Assembly: GCA_964480565.1 (NCBI GenBank)
Contig: CAYZSU010000047.1
Coordinates: 1 to 16,431, forward strand
Reading direction: 5' to 3'
Length of the DNA: 16,431 nt
DNA from: CAYZSU01 sp964480565
Lineage (GTDB): Bacteria; UBA10199; 2-02-FULL-44-16; JAAZCA01
Below are positions 6,770-14,733 of this stretch, piece after piece. Made by a program: the position numbers and the translations under genes. Position 1 is the first letter of the stretch. Each line of letters starts with the position of its first letter. A model generated the notes under the pieces. It ran no database searches and was not told the origin of the DNA. It saw only the letters and a list, made by a program, of their open reading frames with translations.

Positions 6770-8158
6770 TCAACCTAGATCGACCTTGTCCATATATTTA
6801 GGAATTTCCACATGCCATCCCAGCTTACTTTCAATATGCTCTTTCAATGCCTGAGATGACTCTTTTTCCCCATGCACCAAAAAAGTTGTTTTAGGTGGCT
6901 GTTCAAAACCTTCCAACCAGCGTATAATATCGCTATAATCCGCATGTGCAGATAGCGATTTTACATATTCAATCTCAGCATTTACAGTCACTGGCAATCC
7001 ATGAATTTTAATATTTTTTGATCCATCAAGTATGGAACGTCCACGCGTTCCAGCAGCTTGAAAACCCGTTACAATTAACGTGGACTTTGGATCAGGCAAG
7101 TAGGCTTTTAGATGGTGTAAGATACGCCCTGCAGTCATCATACCAGAAGAAGATAAAATAATAGAGGGTTCTTCCAATGCATTTAATGCTTTCGATTCAT
7201 TGGTATCATGCACTAAAACCAAACGCGATGGATGAAATGCAGTACTTGGATCAAAGTTTTTCACTTTATTAAAAAAATCATGTTCTGATTTAAATGATTC
7301 ATAAATTGTTGTGGCATCAATTGCCAAAGGGCTGTTTAAATAAATAGGCACATCTGGCAGACGGCCCAGTTCTTCCAACTGTCGCAATACAAACAATACT
7401 TCCTGTGTTCGCCCTACAGCAAAAGAAGGAATAACTACCTTACCACCACGTCCAATCGTACGATTAATAATTTCCTCAAAACGATCCAATGTATCTTCTT
7501 GAGCATGCAACTTATTTCCATAAGTAGATTCTAAAACCAAGTAACTGACTGATTTTACTCGATCAGGATCCGTGCTAACAAGCGCATCATAGGAGCCTAA
7601 ATCCCCTACAAACATTACATTATATTGGTGATATTTTTCTTTTACTGATATATTGATCACGCGCGCACCCAAAATATGCCCGGCAGGTCGAAGCATCACG
7701 CGCACTTCATCAGACAAGTGATGCCACTCACGATCAGGCAATGATTGAAAAGACGATAAGCAGGCAATCGCATCTGCATATGTATACAACGGCATAGGAT
7801 TCGCATGTTTTGAGAATCCTTTATGAGCTGCAAATTTAGCATCCTCTTCCTGAATATATCCAGCATCTGGGAGGAGAATTTTACATAACTCTACGGTCGG
7901 GTCAGAGGCAAGAATTGGCCCTTGAAAACCATCTCGCACTAAAATTGGCACATACCCCGAATGATCAATATGAGCATGAGTGAGTAAAATAGCATCTAAT
8001 TTTTCAGCATCAATAGGAAGCGGCTTCCAATTGCGCTCCCGAAGCTCTTTTAACCCCTGAAACAACCCACAATCAATCAACCATGAATTTGTTCCATGAA
8101 TTAAATGAAATTTTGACCCTGTCACTGTTTCTGTCGCACCTAAAAATTGTAGTCTCAC
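6770..8158 (-). CDS. Metallo-beta-lactamase/beta-CASP RNase (CPSF-like)
   Basis: The 462-residue protein belongs to the RNA-processing branch of metallo-beta-lactamases, related to eukaryotic CPSF73 and to bacterial and archaeal exo/endoribonucleases. The zinc site is complete: HAHIDH (H61, H63, D65, H66), H161 in PAGHILGA and D186 in VGDLGS. ESTYG (210-214) precedes the inserted beta-CASP domain. SSSGMMTAGR, SLSAHADY and FLVHGE are its closing motifs. It probably cuts or trims RNA in the cytoplasm; substrates cannot be inferred. It starts at a GTG (8156-8158) behind GAGG about ten bases upstream. The gene is alone, convergent with the mglA-like gene (59 bases between stops) and divergent from the adaptor gene. 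A different role, such as DNA processing, is less likely for this subfamily. Confidence 0.9.
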   Translation of the reverse strand: MRLQFLGATETVTGSKFHLIHGTNSWLIDCGLFQGLKELRERNWKPLPIDAEKLDAILLTHAHIDHSGYVPILVRDGFQGPILASDPTVELCKILLPDAGYIQEEDAKFAAHKGFSKHANPMPLYTYADAIACLSSFQSLPDREWHHLSDEVRVMLRPAGHILGARVINISVKEKYHQYNVMFVGDLGSYDALVSTDPDRVKSVSYLVLESTYGNKLHAQEDTLDRFEEIINRTIGRGGKVVIPSFAVGRTQEVLFVLRQLEELGRLPDVPIYLNSPLAIDATTIYESFKSEHDFFNKVKNFDPSTAFHPSRLVLVHDTNESKALNALEEPSIILSSSGMMTAGRILHHLKAYLPDPKSTLIVTGFQAAGTRGRSILDGSKNIKIHGLPVTVNAEIEYVKSLSAHADYSDIIRWLEGFEQPPKTTFLVHGEKESSQALKEHIESKLGWHVEIPKYMDKVDLG

Positions 8159-8352
8159 GTGATTTTGTCCTCTCAGAAAAATAAATAGCCATGCATAGCA
8201 TCACTATTTCCAACTATAATTGTAACGTATTTACCTTTAAAATACCAATAAATTAAAAAATACCCAATGCTCGTCATGCATTCCCTGCAAATAAAAACAA
8301 CAAATAACTATCCATTTATAAATAAAGTCTTTTTTCCAAAACTAAACTCGTA

Positions 8353-8358
8353 TATAAT
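8353..8358 (+). promoter_or_regulatory. Possible -10 box for the adaptor-glycosidase pair
   Basis: A perfect TATAAT lies 14 bases before the adaptor ATG, with only T-rich sequence and no real -35 box 17-19 bases upstream. A start here would leave a leader of only a few bases with no ribosome binding site, so the message could be nearly leaderless. The rest of the 214-base divergent gap shows no clear element. Confidence 0.3.
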
Positions 8359-8372
8359 TACATATATTAACC

Positions 8373-9452
8373 ATGCCATTAACACAGAATCATACATTAT
8401 ATCATATATGGGTATCACTCAGCATACTGCTTATTGCTAGCATGATAGCTTGCAGTAGCGATAATGGCAGCCATACACAACCTGTCACTATTGAACATGT
8501 CATTGTCCAAAAGAAATTACAGGCTATCCGTGCATCAGCAACAGTGACACCATCTGTTGACTTTGCATTAGAAACTAGCAATGACATTCGCATTGAAGAA
8601 ATTCTTATTCAAAACAATGATAGAGTATCGATTGGCGACGCACTATTTCGAGTAACAGAGCTGAACACAGCTGAAACCATTGCGACACTGCAAAAAGAAT
8701 TAAAAATGCAGCGCAATAGCCTAGAAAAATATACATACATCTATCACAATAAGGATCGTCTATTGGATGAAGAATTTATCAATCAAGAACTCTATGATAG
8801 TCTAGAGAAAAAAATGATTGATGATGAAGAGAAAATCACTCAATTAAATCAACGAATAAAAAACATTGAAAGCCAATTGGATAGCACTATTATTTATGCA
8901 CCAAAGTCAGGTCGCATCATGGACATTACACATAATGTATTGGATACAATAAAAAAAAATACCATCATAGGACGTATCATTCAAATGAATCCACTTCACA
9001 TCCACTTTCAGCTAGAGTCCTATGAGGCAAAATCCATTGAAATGAATATGCCCATCAATGTACGAATTTTGGATTTACCGGATGAAATTAGTCTTGGACA
9101 TATTGACTTTATTGGAAATGCATTAAACCATAATCAACGATTTCATGTTATTGCTCGAATTAATAACCCTCATAAATCTATCAAATCCGGCATGAAGGCA
9201 AAGGTGGAATTTACGGGAAAACATGCGCAACGTATTTTTCTAATCTCCAAAGATGCATTATTAAAAGAAAATCGCCGTTTCTATGTATTTACCGTAAAAA
9301 ATGGAATTGCCCATAAAGTACGAATTATACCACAGCGTACTCGTGGTGCATTTATTGAAATTGCCAAGGGATTAAATGAAAATGATATTGTCGTTAAAAA
9401 AGGCCATGAACAGCTCACCCAAGGCAGCATGGTTGACATTTGGAGCGATTAA
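8373..9452 (+). CDS. RND-type efflux periplasmic adaptor (membrane fusion lipoprotein)
   Basis: This 359-residue protein has the layout of a periplasmic adaptor of tripartite efflux systems. A signal peptide ends in a lipobox-like MIAC, with C27 the likely lipidated cysteine, giving an inner-membrane-anchored lipoprotein. A first lipoyl half (about 65-95) is followed by an alpha-helical hairpin (about 98-170) rich in Lys, Glu and Leu. The second lipoyl half carries APKSGRI (176-182), then a beta-barrel and a membrane-proximal domain run to the C-terminus. Such adaptors join an RND pump or MacB-type ABC transporter to TolC, yet no pump or outer-membrane channel gene is in the window. The exported glycosidase follows after 15 bases. 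No Shine-Dalgarno sequence is visible before the ATG. Family call is firm; the partner is unknown. Confidence 0.85.
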   Translation: MPLTQNHTLYHIWVSLSILLIASMIACSSDNGSHTQPVTIEHVIVQKKLQAIRASATVTPSVDFALETSNDIRIEEILIQNNDRVSIGDALFRVTELNTAETIATLQKELKMQRNSLEKYTYIYHNKDRLLDEEFINQELYDSLEKKMIDDEEKITQLNQRIKNIESQLDSTIIYAPKSGRIMDITHNVLDTIKKNTIIGRIIQMNPLHIHFQLESYEAKSIEMNMPINVRILDLPDEISLGHIDFIGNALNHNQRFHVIARINNPHKSIKSGMKAKVEFTGKHAQRIFLISKDALLKENRRFYVFTVKNGIAHKVRIIPQRTRGAFIEIAKGLNENDIVVKKGHEQLTQGSMVDIWSD

Positions 9453-9467
9453 CATTTAGATATTATC

Positions 9468-10226
9468 ATGAAACAATATTTTATCACTGTGGTTTTATTC
9501 ATACTTTTCTTTTCACCTATACCTGTTTTTGCCAAAACAACTGAATGGAATCTGCTTGATTCTGGATTTCAGTACACAACAATTACTGCTGATCAAACAA
9601 TTATTCACGCATTTAAAGTTAACCCACATAATTATCAATTTCGTATTATTCGCGCAAATGATGAAGTTTTTGGTACTACAGCCGCATCCATTGCCAAACA
9701 ACATCAGGCACTCCTAGTTATCAATGGCGGATTTTTCAATACAGATCATAAATCTATTGGGCTCATTGTAAATCAAGGCAAACAATTAACGCCTATCCAT
9801 CGCACCAGCTGGTGGAGCATCTTCCAAGTACAAAAAAATATCCCTACAATCATCCCCCCTGATGAATTTAAACTAAATGCAAATATTGACATGGCACTTC
9901 AAGTGGGACCACGCATATTAATTCATGGCCATATTCCAACATTAAAAAATCGAAATAAATCGCGCTCTGTCATTGGCATTACAAAAGATGGACAAATTCT
10001 ACTCATATTGACCAGACAAAAAGGAATTTCATTAACTGAACTTGCCAAGCGAATCAAAGTTCCCTTATCAAAGGGTGGGCTAAATTGTGAGAATGCAATG
10101 GCACTTGATGGCGGACATTCATCACAACTTTATGCACATATTAATGGCTTTATATTTAATGAACAAAATATTTCTAATATTACCAATGGTATTGCCATAT
10201 TTAAACGCCCGCATTTGAAAAAATAA
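9468..10226 (+). CDS. Exported phosphodiester glycosidase-family protein (NAGPA/DUF2233)
   Basis: The 252-residue protein starts with a cleavable signal peptide (about 1-22, ending PVFA-KT), so it acts in the periplasm or outside. The mature part shows the signatures of the phosphodiester glycosidase family, named for the mammalian enzyme that uncovers mannose-6-phosphate: NGGFFN (86-91), ALQVGPRIL (143-151), an Arg-Ser-Val-Ile-Gly near 166-170, and CENAMALDGGHSSQ (207-220), the active-site segment. Bacterial members are thought to cleave sugar phosphodiesters in cell-surface polymers; the substrate here is unknown. It follows the efflux adaptor gene by 15 bases and is probably cotranscribed. 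It ends two bases before the end of znuB on the other strand, with no clear terminator between them. Confidence 0.85.
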   Translation: MKQYFITVVLFILFFSPIPVFAKTTEWNLLDSGFQYTTITADQTIIHAFKVNPHNYQFRIIRANDEVFGTTAASIAKQHQALLVINGGFFNTDHKSIGLIVNQGKQLTPIHRTSWWSIFQVQKNIPTIIPPDEFKLNANIDMALQVGPRILIHGHIPTLKNRNKSRSVIGITKDGQILLILTRQKGISLTELAKRIKVPLSKGGLNCENAMALDGGHSSQLYAHINGFIFNEQNISNITNGIAIFKRPHLKK

Positions 10227-10228
10227 TT

Positions 10229-11065
10229 TTATTTTTTAACCATAGACTGATAGCCTAAACCCATAAAATAAAAAACACCTAAAACAACGACAATCACCGA
10301 TCCTGTTGGCAATGCAGGGCCATAACTGATATATACACCCAACAGTGTGGATAGCAATGTCACTCCAATGGCAATAATAATGGTTCGAAATACTGTATAG
10401 CTATATAATCCCGCAGTTGCAGCAGGAAGTGTCAGCAATGCAAGCACCAATACAATACCCACCATGGACATCAAAATAACAACAGTCAATGCCACGATCA
10501 TTAAAAGCAAAATATAATAGATATTCACGCGCAAGCCACGAACAAATGCAAATTCTGAATCAAAGCAAATACCCACAAAGTAACGATAATACAATGTACA
10601 TATAATAATAATCGCAATATCGGATACTAGCATGACAATTAAATCTAACTCAGAAATCATAAGTATATTACCGAATAAATAATACATTAAATCATTATTA
10701 TACCCAGGTGTTTTGGCAATAAATAAAAGCCCCACGGACATACCAATGGCCCAAATTGCACCGATGATCGTATCTTCACGCTCTTTGGCATAAATACTCA
10801 CACTACCGATAACTATGGCAGCAATGAGTGCGGATAGAATAGCTCCCATATATGGTGATATCACCGCAATCCCATGGACGGCCATTAAATATTTACTAAT
10901 TCCAAGTCCAGCTAAGACACTGTGTGCAATCGCACCCGCGATATAGCTAATTCGTCGAATCACGACAAATGTCCCGACAATCCCTGTATTGATACTAATT
11001 AACAGGCTCGCCAACAGCGTATTTTGCAAAAATGTGTACTGTGATAATGCATTAAAAAAATCCAT
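10229..11065 (-). CDS. znuB: Zinc/manganese ABC transporter permease ZnuB (ABC-3 family)
   Basis: ZnuB is the membrane channel of a high-affinity metal importer. The 278-residue protein is almost entirely hydrophobic, with about eight membrane segments, the number typical of ABC-3 permeases. The segment RRISYIAGAIAHSVLAGLG (37-55) is the conserved region of this family near the coupling site, and the C-terminal glycine/proline-rich part (SYGPALPTGSVIVV) is also usual. It is the last gene of the znuA-znuC-znuB order on the minus strand. Its start codon is separated from znuC by a 152-bp mobile repeat that ends 15 bases before the ATG, leaving only a weak purine stretch (GAAAAGAG) as ribosome site. 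Zinc is the likely metal because of the His-rich ZnuA; manganese cannot be excluded. Confidence 0.88.
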   Translation of the reverse strand: MDFFNALSQYTFLQNTLLASLLISINTGIVGTFVVIRRISYIAGAIAHSVLAGLGISKYLMAVHGIAVISPYMGAILSALIAAIVIGSVSIYAKEREDTIIGAIWAIGMSVGLLFIAKTPGYNNDLMYYLFGNILMISELDLIVMLVSDIAIIIICTLYYRYFVGICFDSEFAFVRGLRVNIYYILLLMIVALTVVILMSMVGIVLVLALLTLPAATAGLYSYTVFRTIIIAIGVTLLSTLLGVYISYGPALPTGSVIVVVLGVFYFMGLGYQSMVKK

Positions 11066-11080
11066 TCATTGCTCTTTTCT

Positions 11081-11232
11081 GGGACTGCCCTCAAAACGCC
11101 CATCTTCGGCGTTGTCCAGCAAACTCAAATCAGTTACATACTCGTATGTATGCGCCCTCATTGAATTTGCTGTCCGCCTAGAATCTGGGCATTTTTGAAC
11201 AACCCCTAAAATTGCTATTTCTCAACAGTCCC
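11081..11232. mobile_element. 152-bp non-autonomous mobile element (MITE) between znuC and znuB
   Basis: The element begins GGGACTGCCCTCAAAACGCC and ends CTCAACAGTCCC, so its terminal seven bases are perfect inverted repeats (GGGACTG...CAGTCCC). It is flanked on both sides by TTTCT (11076-11080 and 11233-11237), a 5-bp target duplication that marks transposition. It has no gene. Inside, TACATAC-TC-GTATGTA (11135-11150) is a palindrome, and the arms around it (CCAGCAAACTCAA with TTGAATTTGCTG, and GCCCATCTTCGGCG with the CGCCTAGAATCTGGGC region) pair imperfectly, so the RNA could fold into a long hairpin. It leaves 13 bases after the znuC stop and 15 before the znuB start. Confidence 0.8.
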
Positions 11233-11245
11233 TTTCTAATAAAAT

Positions 11246-11968
11246 CTACTCCATACATGTTTCATGACAAATACGATGCATTCGTTGACCATGAATAGCT
11301 TCTTGCTTTTTCTCAATAGGGTGTTCCACCACGCTATTTTGTATACAAAACACACGATCCACAATACTCGCGACATAGGATACATCATGCGATACAATAG
11401 CCATGGTATATTGTCCTTTAAATGAGCTTAAAAGATCATAAAATTTAGATCCCATCTCTGGATCTAAATTGGCTGTAGGCTCATCAAGTAACAGTATTTT
11501 TGGATTCACTGCCAAAGCTCTAGATATAAGCACTCGCTGTTGCTGGCCACCGGATAAAACAGCCATTGGTCTATATAGATGATCCTGTAAACACACTTTT
11601 TCTAATGCATCACAAATACATGTCATCTGACTTTTTGAATATCGTCCCCAAACAATCCCTTGTCCCAATAATGCCATCCCCACAACATCGATCACACGCA
11701 CCGGAAACTTGGGATCAAATCGACAATATTGCGGCACATACCCAATATAAGATCGACTATGCAATGCAGGCTGCCCCAGTACATGAACAGTACCGGATAG
11801 TGGTTCCAACAGACCCAGTATCAGCTTTAACAATGTTGTTTTTCCACCACCATTTGGCCCAATAATACTAATGAAATCAGTCTCAAATAGTTTAAAAGAA
11901 ACATCCTTTAAAATAGATGCCTGACCATATGAGAAATTAACATGCTTTAGTTCAATAACAGTATTCAT
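11246..11968 (-). CDS. znuC: Zinc ABC transporter ATP-binding protein ZnuC
   Basis: ZnuC powers the metal importer. The 240-residue ATPase has Walker A GPNGGGKT (37-44), the ABC signature LSGGQQQR (138-145), Walker B LLLDEPTANLD (159-169) and the switch histidine H194 in VSHD. The Q-loop is YVPQYCRFD (78-86), typical of Zn/Mn importers. The C-terminal tail has several His and Cys residues (HGQRMHRICHETCM), possibly a metal contact, which is only inference. The ATG at 11968 lies 12 bases after the znuA stop, without a clear Shine-Dalgarno sequence, so translation may depend on znuA. Downstream, the mobile repeat at 11081-11232 separates it from znuB. Confidence 0.92.
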   Translation of the reverse strand: MNTVIELKHVNFSYGQASILKDVSFKLFETDFISIIGPNGGGKTTLLKLILGLLEPLSGTVHVLGQPALHSRSYIGYVPQYCRFDPKFPVRVIDVVGMALLGQGIVWGRYSKSQMTCICDALEKVCLQDHLYRPMAVLSGGQQQRVLISRALAVNPKILLLDEPTANLDPEMGSKFYDLLSSFKGQYTMAIVSHDVSYVASIVDRVFCIQNSVVEHPIEKKQEAIHGQRMHRICHETCME

Positions 11969-11980
11969 TTATGGATCACT

Positions 11981-12895
11981 TTATCGGACTGCCCTCAAAA
12001 TCGCCACTTTAGGGGATATGCCCTTTACTTGAAATGACTGATAAATTTGATTGGCAATAGTTTCAATTGTATTGAGTACATTTTTATGTAGCGGGTTTAT
12101 TTGAACAACCCGCACTCCCAATGTTGTGGCTATTAGCGATACACTACGGGATGACGTATCTTGGTTGATGAAGATCGTAGTCGCATGATCACGCTGCATT
12201 TGCATCAATAGACTGCCCATTTCCTTACTTGTGGGTGACTTTCCATGTAATTCAATGGCAACTTGCTCAAGCTCATAGGCTTCTGCAAAATAGGCATACG
12301 ATGGATGATAGACATAAAATCGCTTATTTTTATAAGGCAATAATTGTTTTTGCACCTGATGATGCAATCCCTGAATATCACCTAATAACTGCTTGGCATG
12401 CAATTCCATTACGTGCGCATATGCAGGTAATTGCTGTGAAAGCACCTTCGCAATATGTGGCACTGCCTTTGCTAACTTCACTGGACTTAACCAAAAATGA
12501 GGATCACTGGAGCCTGCATCATGAATTGCATGATCATCATGAGATGTATGATTGCAATGCCCATCCTTTAAATACAAATGAGGTAAAGTCGGTACAATAT
12601 GCATGGTCTTATTTGAAGCCATTAGTTTGGGAATAATTCGTTTTTCAAGCAATAGATTCATGGAAAAAAATAGTTCTGCATGAGAAAATTTCACCATATC
12701 ATGAATACTCGGTGAATAGGTATGTGGCGATTGATTTTCAGGAATTATTGTCACTACATTGCAATGATTGCCACATATGCGCTCAATTAAATAGGCTTGT
12801 GGTAAAATAGACGTCAGTACTGTCACTCCCTTGGCATGAACTATCTGAGGTAATATGACACATAATGCTAATATTAAAATAGTATATAATCGCAT
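11981..12895 (-). CDS. znuA: Zinc-binding periplasmic protein ZnuA
   Basis: ZnuA captures zinc in the periplasm and hands it to ZnuB. The 304-residue precursor has a signal peptide (about 1-21, ending VHA). Candidate metal ligands are H58 in SPHTYSP, H133 in DPHFWLSP and H197 in YHPSYAYF, the three-His arrangement of cluster A-I binding proteins. A His/Asp-rich loop at 113-126 (HCNHTSHDDHAIH) is the hallmark that favours zinc. The final 13 residues (GISPKVAILRAVR) are encoded by a copy of the mobile repeat also seen at 11081, so the natural C-terminus has been replaced or extended. It is followed after 12 bases by znuC and preceded by aspS with a 59-base gap. No convincing Zur operator is visible in that gap. 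Confidence 0.9.
   Translation of the reverse strand: MRLYTILILALCVILPQIVHAKGVTVLTSILPQAYLIERICGNHCNVVTIIPENQSPHTYSPSIHDMVKFSHAELFFSMNLLLEKRIIPKLMASNKTMHIVPTLPHLYLKDGHCNHTSHDDHAIHDAGSSDPHFWLSPVKLAKAVPHIAKVLSQQLPAYAHVMELHAKQLLGDIQGLHHQVQKQLLPYKNKRFYVYHPSYAYFAEAYELEQVAIELHGKSPTSKEMGSLLMQMQRDHATTIFINQDTSSRSVSLIATTLGVRVVQINPLHKNVLNTIETIANQIYQSFQVKGISPKVAILRAVR
11986..12021 (-). repeat. Solo mobile-repeat end inside the 3' end of znuA
   Basis: GGACTGCCCTCAAAA (11986-12000) is identical to bases 2-16 of the element at 11081. The following TCGCCACTTTAGGGG parallels that element's other end read inward (TAGCAATTTTAGGGG). A second element end is not seen further inside znuA. The repeat therefore stands alone and codes for the last znuA residues. 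Confidence 0.65.
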
Positions 12896-12954
12896 GTGCT
12901 TTCAAATGACATCATATTACATTCAGGTCAAGAATAGATAATGGAATTGGCCTT

Positions 12955-14733
12955 CTATTCATCCACATCACATGACGGTTTAAGCATTAATCCTAATTCA
13001 TCCAACTGCATGGATGCAACGGATGATGGTGACTCTGCCATTAAGTCTGATGCGGATGTTGTTTTTGGAAATGCAATGACATCGCGAATAGAATGCACTT
13101 TTGCAAATAGCATGACCATTCGGTCCAAACCAAAGGCCACCCCCCCATGCGGCGGGGCACCATATGTAAGTGCATCCAAGAAAAATCCGAATTTATCACG
13201 CGCATCATCAGTGGAAATACCCAATGCTGAAAAGATCTTTTTTTGTAACTGTGTATCATGAATACGAATGGACCCACCACCCAGTTCATTGCCGTTCACG
13301 ATTAAATCATATGCCAAAGAACGCACTTGATCGGGCCGCGTATCCAACAAATGCACATCCTCCGGATGAGGCGCTGTAAACGGATGATGCAATGAATAAT
13401 AACGATCATCCTCTGCATTATATTCCATCAGCGGAAACTCAGTAATCCAGAATATATCCAACTGATCATCATCAATCATACCCAACTGTTTTCCTAAAAT
13501 CACACGTAAATGTCCCAATGCATGATTCACCACATTGGGTGTATCCGCTACAAAGAAAATAAGATCACCTATTTTTGCCTGTGTGGCCGTTTGGATCGTC
13601 TGGCATTCTATATCACTCAAAAATTTTGCAATTGGCCCAGACCATTTTTCATCTGAAATTTTTACCCAAGCAAGCCCTTTTGCACCATATGTTTTTGCGA
13701 TCGTTTCCAGATCGGCTATATCTTTTCGGGATAGTTTTTGTTCACCCACATTTAATGCTTTTACCATCCCATGATTATTAACAATATTGGCAAAGGCCTG
13801 AAAGGAGGACTCTTTAAATACATCCGACAAATCTAAAAGCTCCCATGGGATACGTCGATCCGGCTTATCACTGCCATAGCGCTGCATGGCCTCTGCATAA
13901 GTCATCTGTTCAATGGGCTGCGAAATAGAGTGATTCCAAATTTTCTGAAATAAATAGCCCATCAATCCATTCATCATGGAAATAACAGCCATTTGATCAG
14001 CAAATGACATTTCAACATCCAACTGTGTAAACTCTGGCTGTCGATCCGCACGCAAATCCTCATCGCGAAAGCATTTCACAATTTGAAAATAACGATCCAT
14101 ACCACCCATCATCAACAACTGTTTAAACATCTGAGGGCTCTGTGGCAATGCATAGAACTGCCCCTTATGAATACGCGATGGCACTAAGTAATCCCTGGCA
14201 CCCTCTGGCGTGCTCTTATTGAGCATCGGCGTTTCAATTTCCAAAAATTGCTGTTGTGATAAATATTCTCGAATTCCCATACATACATCATGACGTAAAG
14301 CTAAAATAGATTTCAAAACTGGCCGGCGCAGATCCAAATACCGATATTTTAAACGCAGCTCCTCTGAGGCATCCACATCATCCTCAATTAAGAAAGGCAT
14401 GGGCTGCGATACATTTAAAATATTCATTTCCGAAATATGCACTTCAATATCACCTGTGTTCATGGAGTTATTTTCCTGACCAGCTGGACGCGCATGTACA
14501 ATACCCGTCACATCGATCACAAATTCATAGCGAAGCGATGATACACATTGTTTATACTCTTCTGACAATGTATCCGGATTGATCATCAACTGAGTCACAC
14601 CATAGCGATCGCGCAAACCAATGAACACTAAACCACCCAAATCACGTCGACTGCCAACCCAGCCCTGCAAACGCACTTGACTGCCAATATGTTGTTTATT
14701 TAACTCTCCACATGTATGTGTTCGCTGACTCAT
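12955..14733 (-). CDS. aspS: Aspartyl-tRNA synthetase AspS
   Basis: AspRS charges tRNA with aspartate. The 592-residue protein has the full bacterial layout: an N-terminal anticodon-binding OB fold (GWVGSRRDLGG at 24-34), the class II catalytic core with motif 2 in CFRDEDLRADRQPEFTQLD (221-239), the bacterial GAD insertion domain (about 290-420), and motif 3 in GVAFGLDRMVMLF near the C-terminus. GGGSIRIHD is also typical. Residue L32 is like discriminating AspRS, while G85 in RPAGQEN is like enzymes that also charge tRNA-Asn, so tRNA specificity is uncertain. Its ATG overlaps the hisS stop in ATGA, indicating coupling, and znuA follows after 59 bases. Asp and His enzymes paired in this order are common in Desulfobacterota. 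Confidence 0.96.
   Translation of the reverse strand: MSQRTHTCGELNKQHIGSQVRLQGWVGSRRDLGGLVFIGLRDRYGVTQLMINPDTLSEEYKQCVSSLRYEFVIDVTGIVHARPAGQENNSMNTGDIEVHISEMNILNVSQPMPFLIEDDVDASEELRLKYRYLDLRRPVLKSILALRHDVCMGIREYLSQQQFLEIETPMLNKSTPEGARDYLVPSRIHKGQFYALPQSPQMFKQLLMMGGMDRYFQIVKCFRDEDLRADRQPEFTQLDVEMSFADQMAVISMMNGLMGYLFQKIWNHSISQPIEQMTYAEAMQRYGSDKPDRRIPWELLDLSDVFKESSFQAFANIVNNHGMVKALNVGEQKLSRKDIADLETIAKTYGAKGLAWVKISDEKWSGPIAKFLSDIECQTIQTATQAKIGDLIFFVADTPNVVNHALGHLRVILGKQLGMIDDDQLDIFWITEFPLMEYNAEDDRYYSLHHPFTAPHPEDVHLLDTRPDQVRSLAYDLIVNGNELGGGSIRIHDTQLQKKIFSALGISTDDARDKFGFFLDALTYGAPPHGGVAFGLDRMVMLFAKVHSIRDVIAFPKTTSASDLMAESPSSVASMQLDELGLMLKPSCDVDE

Noticed and set aside
12896..12954. Zur operator ahead of znuA
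   Set aside because: The gap is A/T-rich and contains partial symmetry (ATGACATCATATTACAT), but it is not a convincing palindrome and no Zur consensus for this group can be verified here.
12941..13261. 106-codon plus-strand frame opposite the aspS 3' end, and similar plus-strand frames in 12229-15847
   Set aside because: They are antisense to well-supported aspS, znuA and hisS and encode no recognisable motif; low stop density there follows from the coding strand.
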